Shown here: positions 18,788 through 27,747 of the stretch, one piece after another
Layout of the letters: each line of letters starts with the position of its first letter
How positions within the stretch are numbered: the first letter of the stretch is position 1
Source: Pollutibacter soli
GTDB lineage: Bacteria; Bacteroidota; Bacteroidia; Chitinophagales; Chitinophagaceae
Length of the DNA stretch: 64,000 nucleotides
Assembly (NCBI GenBank): GCA_029269725.1
Contig: JARJHS010000004.1
Location: 428,053 to 492,052, forward strand
Direction: 5' to 3'
Position numbers and translations under genes: made by a program
Notes under the pieces: generated by a model
The model's input: only the letters and a program-made list of their open reading frames with translations
Database searches by the model: none
What the model was told of the DNA's origin: nothing

Positions 18788-19414
18788 TTAAATTTTTTTC
18801 AGTTCAGCATCTACGATTCCGTACTTTATCGACTCTGCCGCATCCATCCAGTAGTCACGATCGAAATCCTTCATCACTTTTTCAAATGATTGGTTACAGT
18901 TTTCAGCCAGGATTTTCGCCCCCATTTCTTTCGTTTTCTGAATCTGAAGAGCCATAATTTCCAGGTCAGCAGAAGTGCCCTGACCACCACCACTTGGCTG
19001 ATGGATCATTACTTCTCCATGCGGATAAATAAACCTTCTGCCTTTGGCGCCACCACTCAGTAGAATTGATCCCATTGATGCAGCCATACCCATACATATA
19101 GTTGAAACCGGTGACTGGATCATCTGCATGGTATCGTAAATCACCATGCCACTGGTTACCAGTCCGCCAGGACTATTGATATAAAATGAGATCTCTTTGC
19201 CAGGTTCTGTTGCATCAAGAAACATGAGTCTTGCTGTAAGATCTTTTGCGCTTCTGTCGTCAACCGGACCCCAGAGAAATACTTTGCGTTGTTCTATGAA
19301 TTTTTTGTCGAACTGAGCGCCGCTGAGAAAGCGCTCCATTGGATTATCATTATTTTTTGGGTTTTCTTCTTCATCATCCATTACCACTGCTCGCTGATAT
19401 TTCTTATACATCAT
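18788..19414 (-). CDS. clpP: ATP-dependent Clp protease proteolytic subunit (paralogue 2)
   Basis: A 208-residue serine peptidase. The nucleophile motif is GMAASMGSILLSGGAKGRR, the histidine is in VMIHQPSGG, and the catalytic aspartate in DFDRDYWMDAAESIKYGIVD, so the triad is complete. The N-terminus is longer than that of E. coli ClpP and highly acidic (VVMDDEEENPKNNDNP). It lies 40 bp downstream of a second clpP gene. In ClpP pairs elsewhere the two paralogues may form mixed rings; that is only a possibility here. Start at ATG 19414; an alternative is the next codon ATG. Confidence 0.93.
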   Translation of the reverse strand: MMYKKYQRAVVMDDEEENPKNNDNPMERFLSGAQFDKKFIEQRKVFLWGPVDDRSAKDLTARLMFLDATEPGKEISFYINSPGGLVTSGMVIYDTMQMIQSPVSTICMGMAASMGSILLSGGAKGRRFIYPHGEVMIHQPSGGGQGTSADLEIMALQIQKTKEMGAKILAENCNQSFEKVMKDFDRDYWMDAAESIKYGIVDAELKKI

Positions 19415-19454
19415 AAAATATTATTCTGAAGTTCTTATAATTTTTTCCCGTCAA

Positions 19455-20144
19455 TTATTTTGTCGATTTTTTAGGATTGGTCAGCAAAACCTCATCAACC
19501 AGTCCGTACTCTTTTGCTTCCAGTGATGTCATCCAGAAATCACGGTCAAAATCCTGAGCAATTTTTTCTATAGGCTGACCACTATGGTGTGAAACCACTT
19601 CATAGAGCTCTTGTTTAAGACGCTTAACCTGTTTAACTGTGATTTCTATGTCCGTTGCCTGGCCACCTGCTCCACCACTTGGCTGATGCATCATGATCCT
19701 CGAATGTTTCAACGCAGTTCTTTTGCCCGGAGCGCCGGCGCACATCAAAACAGCAGCCATACTGGCAGCGACACCGATACAAATAGTAGCTACATCAGGA
19801 GTTACATACTGCATGGTATCGTATACACCCAATCCTGAGTAAACTGCACCGCCGGGACTGTTGATGTACATCTGGATGTCCCTGGTACGGTCAGTACTAT
19901 CGAGGAACAGAAGCTGTGCCGTGATGATATTTGCTACTTCATCGCTGATGGGATAACCCAGAAAAATGATCCTGTCCATCATCAACCTGCTGTATACATC
20001 CATAACGGCAACGTTCATTGGTCGCTCTTCGATGATATTCGGGGTCAGGTTGGTGACCATATGTTTGGTGTAGCTGTCCAAAGTATTACTTGAAATTCCC
20101 CGCCCTTTGATCGCAAATTTTTCAAATTCTTTTCCGTAGTTCAT
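19455..20144 (-). CDS. clpP: ATP-dependent Clp protease proteolytic subunit (paralogue 1)
   Basis: A 229-residue ClpP. The serine is in GVAASMAAVLMCAGAPGKRT, histidine in IMMHQPSGG, aspartate in DFDRDFWMTSLEAKEYGLVD. It is upstream of a second clpP and clpX on the same strand. The N-terminal extension (about 35 residues before YSRLMMDRIIFLGYPI) could be a propeptide, as many ClpP proteins are processed. The two paralogues differ clearly in the serine loop (SMAAVLM against SMGSILL), so they are not a recent duplication. Confidence 0.93.
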   Translation of the reverse strand: MNYGKEFEKFAIKGRGISSNTLDSYTKHMVTNLTPNIIEERPMNVAVMDVYSRLMMDRIIFLGYPISDEVANIITAQLLFLDSTDRTRDIQMYINSPGGAVYSGLGVYDTMQYVTPDVATICIGVAASMAAVLMCAGAPGKRTALKHSRIMMHQPSGGAGGQATDIEITVKQVKRLKQELYEVVSHHSGQPIEKIAQDFDRDFWMTSLEAKEYGLVDEVLLTNPKKSTK

Positions 20145-20477
20145 AAAGCTGATTTTATCTCAATATTTGGCAATTTAAAGCATTTGCAGAACCAAATACC
20201 GTGCAAATCAGAAAACCGGACAAAATGCCATTCACTATCCATTTCTTCTGTAACCTGGTGCCTGAATCGCGTATTCATTGGATTTTATATATGGTTTCGT
20301 AAATACTACTGAACAAAATAACACGTTGTTAAACAGTTGAATTTTAAGGTGCCTGGTTTCCGGAAACGGAGCACATGGGTTACAAGTTTCAACTGAAAAT
20401 TAAAGTACAGAAAAGTAAAAACCTTAGATTACGGTGCTGAATATCAATACTTTTATTTCATTTTTACCTGAGAAATC
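20145..20477. other. Divergent intergenic region between clpP and the glycosyltransferase module
   Basis: About 330 bp, AT-rich, between divergent genes, so it should hold promoters for both. I see no gene and no clear consensus promoter. A short palindrome TTTCCGGAAA lies near 20358. Confidence 0.6.
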
Positions 20478-21866
20478 ATGAAACCCCCGGTTCCCGAAAT
20501 GGCGGAGCGTGCAAAAACAAGTTTGGAAACCAATAGAAGACCGGGCAATAACAGCCGGGCAAGCCTTTTCTCGAAATGGTTAGACAAGGCCAGCACCCAT
20601 CCCTTCCTGGCTTTTTTGCCATTTCTCTTTTTTTTCGTGGTGTTGGTAGTGCTGAAAAATAACGACGCTTTTGAAAGTGATGAGGCCCGTTACTATATGT
20701 TTTCACAGAATCTCCTGAAAGGTTACTACTCTGATCCTCCACCAAATTTTAATCTCTGGAACGGTCCTGGCTACCCGATCTTTTTGATGCCCTTCGTTGC
20801 GCTGAAGCTTCCGATGATATCGATCGGATTGGTAAACGCAGTATTTCAATACCTGGCCATCGTTTTCTTTTTCAAAACTGCATCGAGGTTAGGTGTTGCC
20901 AAACTCGGCTTGGTATTCTGCATCTTCCTGGGATTGAATTATCCTTCCTGGGTGGAATTGCCTCAGATCATGACGGAAACGATGACTACTTTTCTGGTTT
21001 CAGCTATCGGATTATTAATTGTAAAGGGTTACCAGGAAGAAAAACGATGGCAGTTTATCACCGCGGGATTGCTGCTGGGATACCTTGTACTTGTGAAAAT
21101 TATTTTCAGTAACGTGCTACTGGCGTTTCTGGCCGGTTCATTTTTTCTTTGGTTGTTTAACCGGAAAAAGCCTGTATTCAGACAATTACTCATAATACCT
21201 GTAATCGCGTTTCTTGTAAATGTGCCCTACCTTCTTTACACCTGGAACCTCACCGGGAAAAAGCTGTACTGGGGAAATTCCGGCGGTATGAGCCTGTACT
21301 GGATGAGCACTCCATATCCTGGTGAATATGGTGAATGGCATAATTCAACCATATCGCTGTACGACAGAAATGAAACTGCGGACAGTATTATCATGTTTAA
21401 TGAAAAGAAACTGCAGGACAATCACCGCGCCGATTATGCTGAAATTTATGCGCTTCCACCGCAGGAACAGGACGATGCTTTCAAGAAAAAGGCCATCGAA
21501 AATATAAAGGCACACCCGGTAAAATTTGCAAGAAATATGATTGCCAATGCCGGGCGTTTAATATTTGATTATCCCTATTCATACACTTATCAGACAGAGA
21601 CATCTCTTTTGCGGATTTCTGTCAATGGCATTTTACTAACATTGATTCTCCTATCAGCGTTGATCTCCGCACTTAACTGGCGCAGGATCCCATTTTCATT
21701 GCGGGTAATTGTGTTGATTATGCTACTCTACCTGGGAGGGAGTTTATTGGTGAGCGTATACCAGCGAATGTTTTATGTGATTTTGCCGTGGATGCTTCTT
21801 TGGGTAAGTTATGTATTGACGCATTCCGTCAGAATCAATTTGAAACTGCCCGTTCAAAATAAATAA
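20478..21866 (+). CDS. GT39-like membrane glycosyltransferase (ArnT/PMT type)
   Basis: A 462-residue polytopic membrane protein with about ten hydrophobic segments, the first at about 35-56. The loop after it, NNDAFESDEARYYMFSQNLL, carries the acidic DEARY motif of the ArnT/PMT fold, and LWNGPGYPIFLMPF follows as in polyprenyl-phosphate-sugar-dependent transferases. Such enzymes move a sugar from a lipid phosphate carrier onto lipid or protein acceptors on the outer face of the inner membrane. Acceptor unknown. It heads a three-gene unit with a GT2 that could make the lipid-linked donor and a methyltransferase. Confidence 0.75.
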   Translation: MKPPVPEMAERAKTSLETNRRPGNNSRASLFSKWLDKASTHPFLAFLPFLFFFVVLVVLKNNDAFESDEARYYMFSQNLLKGYYSDPPPNFNLWNGPGYPIFLMPFVALKLPMISIGLVNAVFQYLAIVFFFKTASRLGVAKLGLVFCIFLGLNYPSWVELPQIMTETMTTFLVSAIGLLIVKGYQEEKRWQFITAGLLLGYLVLVKIIFSNVLLAFLAGSFFLWLFNRKKPVFRQLLIIPVIAFLVNVPYLLYTWNLTGKKLYWGNSGGMSLYWMSTPYPGEYGEWHNSTISLYDRNETADSIIMFNEKKLQDNHRADYAEIYALPPQEQDDAFKKKAIENIKAHPVKFARNMIANAGRLIFDYPYSYTYQTETSLLRISVNGILLTLILLSALISALNWRRIPFSLRVIVLIMLLYLGGSLLVSVYQRMFYVILPWMLLWVSYVLTHSVRINLKLPVQNK

Positions 21867-21931
21867 GATTTAAAAATACAATTGAAACAGCCGTATCGGT
21901 TTTCGGCCTAACCAAAACACAACATCAGCGC

Positions 21932-22657
21932 ATGAATAAGTTTGAGAAATTATCAATCGTCATCCCAGCATATAATGAGGCCAGGACCATTCACCTGATT
22001 TTAGATCGTGTGCTCGAAGTACAATTGATTAACGGCCTGAAAAAGCAGATCATCCTCGTGAATGACTGCTCTAAAGATCAGACGGAAGAAGTTTTGTTAG
22101 AATATATCAAATCACATCCTGAAGTTGAGATTCAGTATTACAAGCATGAAGTTAACCAGGGGAAAGGTGCGGCAATTCATACGGGTATTAAAAAAGCCAC
22201 GGGTGAGTATGTGATTATCCAGGATGCGGATTTGGAGTATGATCCAGAAGAGTTCAATGATTTGCTTAAACCGGTTTTCAGGGGAAATGCTGACGTTGTT
22301 TTCGGAACCCGCTTTGAAAGTGGCCGTGCGCATCGTATCCTGTTTTTCTGGCATAGTATCGGTAACAAAATGCTTACTGCGATGAGTAACGCATTTACCA
22401 ACCTGAACCTTTCAGATATGGAAACATGTTATAAATTATTCCGCACTGAAATCATTCAGAAGATTGATCTGAAAGAAAAACGTTTTGGATTTGAACCGGA
22501 AGTGACTGCAAAAATTGCACGTATTCCGGATATCCGCATTTACGAAATCGGTATTTCTTACTACGGCCGTACGTATGCAGAAGGAAAGAAAATTAACTGG
22601 AAAGATGGGTTCAGGGCACTATATTGTATCCTGAAATACAATCTTTTCTCAAGATGA
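21932..22657 (+). CDS. GT2 family glycosyltransferase (polyprenyl-phosphate sugar synthase-like)
   Basis: A 241-residue GT-A fold enzyme. It starts KLSIVIPAYNEARTIHLIL, has NDCSKDQTEE, the metal-binding QDADLEYDPEEF (DxD-type) and the family motif VFGTRFESGRAHRILFFWH, then ETCYKLFR. This pattern matches dolichyl/undecaprenyl-phosphate hexose synthases. No membrane segment follows the catalytic domain, so it would act peripherally. The stop codon overlaps the start of the methyltransferase gene (ATGA), a sign of translational coupling. Confidence 0.87.
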   Translation: MNKFEKLSIVIPAYNEARTIHLILDRVLEVQLINGLKKQIILVNDCSKDQTEEVLLEYIKSHPEVEIQYYKHEVNQGKGAAIHTGIKKATGEYVIIQDADLEYDPEEFNDLLKPVFRGNADVVFGTRFESGRAHRILFFWHSIGNKMLTAMSNAFTNLNLSDMETCYKLFRTEIIQKIDLKEKRFGFEPEVTAKIARIPDIRIYEIGISYYGRTYAEGKKINWKDGFRALYCILKYNLFSR

Positions 22658-23391
22658 CCGAAGATGCTCAACCGAAAGCTGATCTAACGGGCAAGGATAC
22701 CTTACAATCGTTCTCCAGGGCATACAGATTTAATCAATGGATGTTTGACCAGATTGCTCCCTGGGCAAAAGGCTCTGTTTTCGAAGCTGGAAGCGGTATC
22801 GGGAATATTTCGAAACTTTTTATCGAAAAAGGTTTTCGTATGGTATTGTCTGATATCATGTCTGATTACCTCACGCGCCTTAAGAGAACATTTGCAGACG
22901 AGCCTAACGTTGATGCGGTCGTTGAGCTTGATCTTTCGCTTCCGCAATTGCACCACCAGGCACTCGCCGGTAGATTTGATACCGTTATTGCATTAAATGT
23001 CATTGAACATATCGAAAATGATGTGCAGGCAGTAAAAAACTGCAATGCGCTGTTGATAAAAGGCGGTAGACTGATTATGCTCGTTCCCGCATTTCAGTCA
23101 CTATATAATTCATTCGATAAGGATCTTCAGCATTACAGGAGATACACGAAGAAAACCGTTACTGAACTGTTGGAGTCCAACGGATATAAAGTTGTTCATA
23201 CGCAATACTTCAATTTTGGAGGACTGATTGGATGGTATATATCCGGCTCAATCCTGCGTAATAAAAAAATCCCGAGGGGTCAGCTCAGGATTTTTGAAAA
23301 ATTAGTTCCATTATTCCGCGTAATCGACAAACTCATATTTAGTTCTGCCGGTGTTTCCGTAATTGCAGTAGCTGAGAAAGTAAGTGACTAA
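22654..23391 (+). CDS. Class I SAM-dependent methyltransferase
   Basis: A 245-residue Rossmann-fold methyltransferase. Motif I is VFEAGSGIGNISKLF, motif II region MVLSDIMSDYL, and FDTVIALNVIEHIEND the post-motif typical of these enzymes; FNFGGLIGWYISGSIL near the C-terminus could contact membrane. The ATG at 22654 overlaps the GT2 stop by 4 bases and is preferred over the TTG at 22624. The acceptor is unknown; with the two glycosyltransferases beside it a glycan or lipid-linked sugar is likely. Confidence 0.82.
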   Translation: MTEDAQPKADLTGKDTLQSFSRAYRFNQWMFDQIAPWAKGSVFEAGSGIGNISKLFIEKGFRMVLSDIMSDYLTRLKRTFADEPNVDAVVELDLSLPQLHHQALAGRFDTVIALNVIEHIENDVQAVKNCNALLIKGGRLIMLVPAFQSLYNSFDKDLQHYRRYTKKTVTELLESNGYKVVHTQYFNFGGLIGWYISGSILRNKKIPRGQLRIFEKLVPLFRVIDKLIFSSAGVSVIAVAEKVSD

Positions 23392-23435
23392 ATACTGCTC
23401 CCTCCATTTTATCAGGCTCACCGCAACCTCAAGAT

Positions 23436-23470
23436 CTTCCTACTTACTACTTACTGCTCACTGCTTACTA
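23436..23470 (-). repeat. Heptamer tandem repeat on the tig stop codon
   Basis: Five exact-length units read on the minus strand from 23470: TAGTAAG, CAGTGAG, CAGTAAG, TAGTAAG, TAGGAAG. The tig stop TAG (23470-23468) is the first three bases of the first unit. Confidence 0.85.
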
Positions 23471-24844
23471 ATGCTCATGCTGATGTTCCTGCTGCAACTT
23501 CGCAAAATCTTCCGCGCTGATATTCTTAACTTCAGGATTCACCTGTGTTTCAGCAAATGCAAAAATCTTTTCGGTTAATATTCTCCGGTAGGTGCTGTCA
23601 ACCTGTTGTTCATCTTTCATCATACGATCGATATAGCTGTCCAGCCAGGAGGTATCGCCACCCAGATTCATTGAACCGAAATAGCTCATGATCTGCTGTC
23701 CCATGGAATCTCTTACCTCTTCTCTTGTAACGTCGATATTCTGATCTTTTACAATTTTATCAGTGATTAATGTCCAGCGAAGTTGATTCCTGAATCTTGG
23801 AAATTCTTCTTCAACTTCCTGTTCAGACTTTGGTTTTTCGCCACCAGTCTGCAACCAGCGTTTCAGAAATGATTCCGGGAATTCCATCTGCGTATGGTCA
23901 AGAAGAATGTGATAGATCTCGTGTTGGAGGTGATTGCGGCTTTCACGATCAAACTGATCCTGGATCTGCTGTTTTATCTCTGCACGGAAATCTTCAGCTG
24001 TGGTAATTTCTTTGCCAGGAATTGCTTCTTTGAAAAACTCTTCATCGAGATTCCTTTTTTCCACCAGGCCAACTTTGGTGACGGTCATCAGGAAATATTT
24101 TTCGCCTGATGCAGGATCATTTTTATCCAATCCCAGGTCGCTCAACAACCATTCTCTTTCTTTTTCATCGAAAGCAGAATTCAGCTGTATTACAAAATGG
24201 TCATCTTTTTTTGCACCGATCAGTTTTGATCTGAACGACGCGGCAAAATATTTTACAAGCAGTGAATTTTCTTTCGGCAATGCACCTTCTTCTACGTTTC
24301 CTTCTGCATCGCTTGCTTCAAAACGAACATTCAGGACATATTCGTCACCCTCTGCTTTTTCAGGCTCTGTCATTTTACCCAACCTGTTCTGCAGCCGATC
24401 AATTTCATCGTCAATCATTTTATCAGTTACCTCAATCTGGTAGCGGGTGGTTTTTTCTGTTGCCAGGTTGGGGAGATTGAATTCTGGTTTAAGACCGATT
24501 TCAAACGAAAAAGAATATGGTTTCGGTTCTGCAAGTTTGATATCATCAGCACCGAGCTCACCCGAAGCGAGAGGCTGACCAAAAATGTCCAGTTTCTCTT
24601 CCTGTAAAAAGCTCATCAGGTTTCTTTCAACGGTACGGAGAACTTCTTCAGTAAATACAGCCGGTCCATGCATTTTGCGGATAACTCCTGCAGGCACCAT
24701 TCCTTTCCTGAAACCAGGGATGGTCGCTTTTTTAGCATAGTCTTTCAATACTTTTTCAAAAGATGGCAGGTAGTCGCTGCTTTCTACTGTCACTGTTATT
24801 TTATCAGTCAATAATCCGATATTCTCTCTGGTAACTGTTGGCAT
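23468..24844 (-). CDS. tig: Trigger factor, ribosome-associated chaperone
   Basis: A 458-residue trigger factor: N-terminal ribosome-binding domain with the GFRKG signature (TIPGFRKGMVP, near residue 40), a middle region replacing the peptidyl-prolyl isomerase domain (about 150-240) and a helical C-terminal chaperone domain. The open frame begins at 24904, but the ATG at 24844 (MPTVTRENIGLL), preceded by AAGAG, is the better start. The tail HQHEH is histidine-rich. It normally sits next to clpP-clpX; here a three-gene glycosyl module on the other strand lies between them. Confidence 0.93.
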   Translation of the reverse strand: MPTVTRENIGLLTDKITVTVESSDYLPSFEKVLKDYAKKATIPGFRKGMVPAGVIRKMHGPAVFTEEVLRTVERNLMSFLQEEKLDIFGQPLASGELGADDIKLAEPKPYSFSFEIGLKPEFNLPNLATEKTTRYQIEVTDKMIDDEIDRLQNRLGKMTEPEKAEGDEYVLNVRFEASDAEGNVEEGALPKENSLLVKYFAASFRSKLIGAKKDDHFVIQLNSAFDEKEREWLLSDLGLDKNDPASGEKYFLMTVTKVGLVEKRNLDEEFFKEAIPGKEITTAEDFRAEIKQQIQDQFDRESRNHLQHEIYHILLDHTQMEFPESFLKRWLQTGGEKPKSEQEVEEEFPRFRNQLRWTLITDKIVKDQNIDVTREEVRDSMGQQIMSYFGSMNLGGDTSWLDSYIDRMMKDEQQVDSTYRRILTEKIFAFAETQVNPEVKNISAEDFAKLQQEHQHEH

Positions 24845-25139
24845 ATACTCTTGTTTATTTGTGCTGGAAAACCAGTTCAGGACGGGTTTTTCCAAAAGGG
24901 GCACAAAGGTAAGATTTTATCGAAAAGGGTTGAATTCAATTTTTTCTGAAGAGTATGCTTTTATGAAATGCTGCGGCCATTCGGCGGGAAGAGTTCATCG
25001 GGTTTCCTGATCGTATTTTATGAAATACAGAAGGTTGGAACCGGTCAATTAGTGCAGTAACCGATATTTACGAATCGAATGGGATTGCGTGAGTAGCCGG
25101 ATTATTTCCGCGGCAAATTTGAAATAATCCCGAAAAATG

Positions 25140-25221
25140 TGCGGGTGAAGGGACTCGAACCCCCAAGCCTTGCGGCACCAGATCCTAAGTCTGGCGTGTC
25201 TGCCAATTTCACCACACCCGC
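25140..25221 (-). tRNA. tRNA-Leu (anticodon TAG)
   Basis: On the minus strand the acceptor arms GCGGGTG / CACCCGC pair fully, the anticodon stem CCAGA / TCTGG frames the loop CTTAGGA with anticodon TAG, there is a long variable arm (GTGCCGCAAGGCTT) and a T arm GGGGGTTCGAGTCCC. CCA is not encoded. The arrangement closely matches class II tRNA-Leu. Confidence 0.95.
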
Positions 25222-25230
25222 CTGTGCTTT

Positions 25231-25247
25231 TTAACGTTTAACGTTCC
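25231..25247. repeat. Short TTAACGT heptamer pair
   Basis: Two exact copies of TTAACGT (25231-25244) between the tRNA-Leu gene and rel; same family as the repeats at dnaB and rsmE. Confidence 0.6.
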
Positions 25248-25330
25248 TTTTGCTTCAAAAAGGGCAGCAAAGGTACTGGATTCCTGCTATAAAAGTACAA
25301 TACGGTCGATTTTCATTAAATTTGAATAGA

Positions 25331-27607
25331 ATGAATATGCCCTCAACTACATCGGTTCAGCCGAAATATAACCTTACAGAAGAGCAGGAAAAGAAGGAGA
25401 TCGTAAGGCAGTACCGTGCCCTTTTACGTGAGCTTAAACCTAAATTAAAACCGGGCGACAAGGAGCTTATACGCATTGCATTTGAAATGGCTGTGGATGC
25501 GCATAAAACCATGCGCAGAAAAAGCGGTGAACCGTATATTTTTCATCCCCTGGCAGTTGCAAGAATTTGTGTGGAAGAGATCGGCTTGGGTGTCAGATCC
25601 AGTATCTGCGCTTTACTTCATGATACAGTAGAGGACACAGATCTTACGCTGGAAGATATTGAAAGAGAATTTGGAAGTGAAATAGCCAGAATCATCGACG
25701 GGCTTACAAAAATTTCCAATGTAGTGGATACCAATACCAGTCAGCAGGCGGAGAATTTTAAAAAGATACTCTTAACGCTTACTGATGATCCCCGGGTAAT
25801 CCTGATCAAACTTGCTGACCGCCTCCACAATATGCGGACATTGGACAGCATGAAGCTGGAGAAGCAGTTGAAGATCTCTTCTGAAACGGTTTATGTATAT
25901 GCGCCTCTTGCGCACAGGATGGGTTTGTATACGATTAAAACTGAAATGGAAGATCTTTCGATGAAATATCTCGAACCGGATATTTATCGTGAAATAGCGC
26001 GTAAACTGGCGGAAACAAAACGGGAACGTACAAGGTATATCAACGAGTTCATCAAGCCGATCAAGGAAAAAATGGATCGTGCCGGCTTTGACTTTCAGAT
26101 CTATGGCCGGCCAAAATCCATTCACTCGATCTGGAACAAGATGAAAAAGAAAGCGGTCGATTTTGAACAGGTGTATGATCTTTTTGCTATCAGAATTATT
26201 GTAAGCGCACCACCGGAACGCGAAAAAGAAGATTGCTGGAAAGTATATTCTTTCATAACGGATATGTATACCCCGGCACCGGAACGTTTACGCGACTGGC
26301 TGAGTAATCCGAAGTCCAATGGATACGAAGCCTTACATACAACGGTGATGGGTCCGCAGGGAAAATGGGTGGAAGTGCAGATTCGCTCCAAACGCATGAA
26401 TGAAATTGCGGAGAAAGGACTTGCTGCGCATTGGAAATATAAAGAAGGTGGTGGGCCCGAAGATCGATTTGATAAATGGTTTGGCCAGATACGTGAAGCC
26501 TTAGGAAACCAGGACATGAGTTCTATTGACTTTCTGCAGGATTTTAAAACTTCATTTCTTGCGGAAGAAATTTATGTGTATACGCCAAGAGGTGACGTGA
26601 AAATGTTGCCGGTAGGATCTTCTGCGCTTGATTTTGCTTTTCATATCCACAGTGCGATCGGTACCAAATGCATTGGCGCAAAAGTCAATCATAAGCTTGT
26701 TCCCATTGGTCACAAACTTCGCAGCGGTGATCAGATCGAAATCATCACTTCGAACAAGCAAAAACCAACAGAAGACTGGCTGAACATGGTGGTAACAGCC
26801 AAGGCAAGGGCCAGGATAAAAGATTCGCTGAAAGAAGAAAAAAGAAAAGTAGCTGATGATGGAAAGTATGTTTTGCAACGTAAGCTGGAAAACCTCGGTG
26901 CCGCATTCAGCAACGGAAATATAGAAGAGATCACTGCATTTTACAAACTGCAATCGCCGTTAGATCTCTTTTACAGGATCGCCATCAAAACCATCGATCT
27001 GAAAGAGCTGAAAGATTTCCAGGTATTGGGTGACAGGCTCGAAGCGCCAAAACCTCACCGCCCGGAAGCAGAAGCCAAAACACAGGAATTTGATATTTCC
27101 AAGACGCTTCCGAAAAAAGATGCGGAGCTTATTATTTTTGGTGAGTCGGGTGACAAAATAATGTATTCACTGGCAAACTGTTGCAAGCCAATACCCGGAG
27201 ATGATGTGTTTGGTTTTGTCTCGACGGGTAAGGGATTGATTATCCACCGAACGAATTGCCCGAATGCAGCAAGATTGATGGCGAATTTTGGACATCGGGT
27301 GGTGAAAACCAAATGGGCAAAAAACAAGGAAATTTCTTTCCTGACAGGTTTGAAAATAACCGGTCTTGATGATGTCGGCGTAATCAGTAAAATCACCAAC
27401 CTGATTTCCGGTGATCTGAAAATAAATATCAATGCCATAACGGTGGAAGCGGCCGATGGAATTTTCCATGGCAATATCAGATTATATGTTCACGACAAAG
27501 ATGAACTGGATAAACTTGTACAGCGGTTAAAACAGCTTCAGGGAATCAATACAGTGGAGCGATATGATGCTGAAGCCGCTAAGTTGGATAATACCGACAA
27601 AATCTGA
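25331..27607 (+). CDS. spoT: Bifunctional (p)ppGpp synthetase/hydrolase, Rel/SpoT type
   Basis: A 758-residue stringent-response enzyme. The HD hydrolase domain is intact (MRRKSGEPYIFHPLAVARI, LLHDTVEDTDLTLED), followed by the synthetase domain (YGRPKSIHSIWNKMKKK, DLFAIRIIV, SNGYEALHTTVMGP), the TGS domain (VYTPRGDVKMLPVGSSALDFAF), a zinc-finger-like region with CCKPIPGDDVFGF and a C-terminal ACT domain. The basic RPKSIHSI segment suits a bifunctional enzyme. The frame opens at a TTG at 25250, but ATG at 25331 (MNMPSTTSVQ) is preferred. It is the only such gene in the window. Confidence 0.93.
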   Translation: MNMPSTTSVQPKYNLTEEQEKKEIVRQYRALLRELKPKLKPGDKELIRIAFEMAVDAHKTMRRKSGEPYIFHPLAVARICVEEIGLGVRSSICALLHDTVEDTDLTLEDIEREFGSEIARIIDGLTKISNVVDTNTSQQAENFKKILLTLTDDPRVILIKLADRLHNMRTLDSMKLEKQLKISSETVYVYAPLAHRMGLYTIKTEMEDLSMKYLEPDIYREIARKLAETKRERTRYINEFIKPIKEKMDRAGFDFQIYGRPKSIHSIWNKMKKKAVDFEQVYDLFAIRIIVSAPPEREKEDCWKVYSFITDMYTPAPERLRDWLSNPKSNGYEALHTTVMGPQGKWVEVQIRSKRMNEIAEKGLAAHWKYKEGGGPEDRFDKWFGQIREALGNQDMSSIDFLQDFKTSFLAEEIYVYTPRGDVKMLPVGSSALDFAFHIHSAIGTKCIGAKVNHKLVPIGHKLRSGDQIEIITSNKQKPTEDWLNMVVTAKARARIKDSLKEEKRKVADDGKYVLQRKLENLGAAFSNGNIEEITAFYKLQSPLDLFYRIAIKTIDLKELKDFQVLGDRLEAPKPHRPEAEAKTQEFDISKTLPKKDAELIIFGESGDKIMYSLANCCKPIPGDDVFGFVSTGKGLIIHRTNCPNAARLMANFGHRVVKTKWAKNKEISFLTGLKITGLDDVGVISKITNLISGDLKININAITVEAADGIFHGNIRLYVHDKDELDKLVQRLKQLQGINTVERYDAEAAKLDNTDKI

Positions 27608-27713
27608 TTTAAATTCCCTCTGAATATTTTTGATTTTTCCGATTTATTTCAGATAGGTAATATTCTTTCATTTCGATCATTTTCTAAATATTTTTCCTTT
27701 CCCGGCATTCTAT

Positions 27714-27721
27714 TACTTTTG
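27714..27721 (+). promoter_or_regulatory. Possible Bacteroidota -7 promoter element before purA
   Basis: TACTTTTG fits the -7 consensus TAnnTTTG of the phylum's main sigma factor. The -33 position has TTT rather than TTG, so support is partial. Confidence 0.4.
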
Positions 27722-27747
27722 GGCCTTTACTATACAAAATTGCCAGA

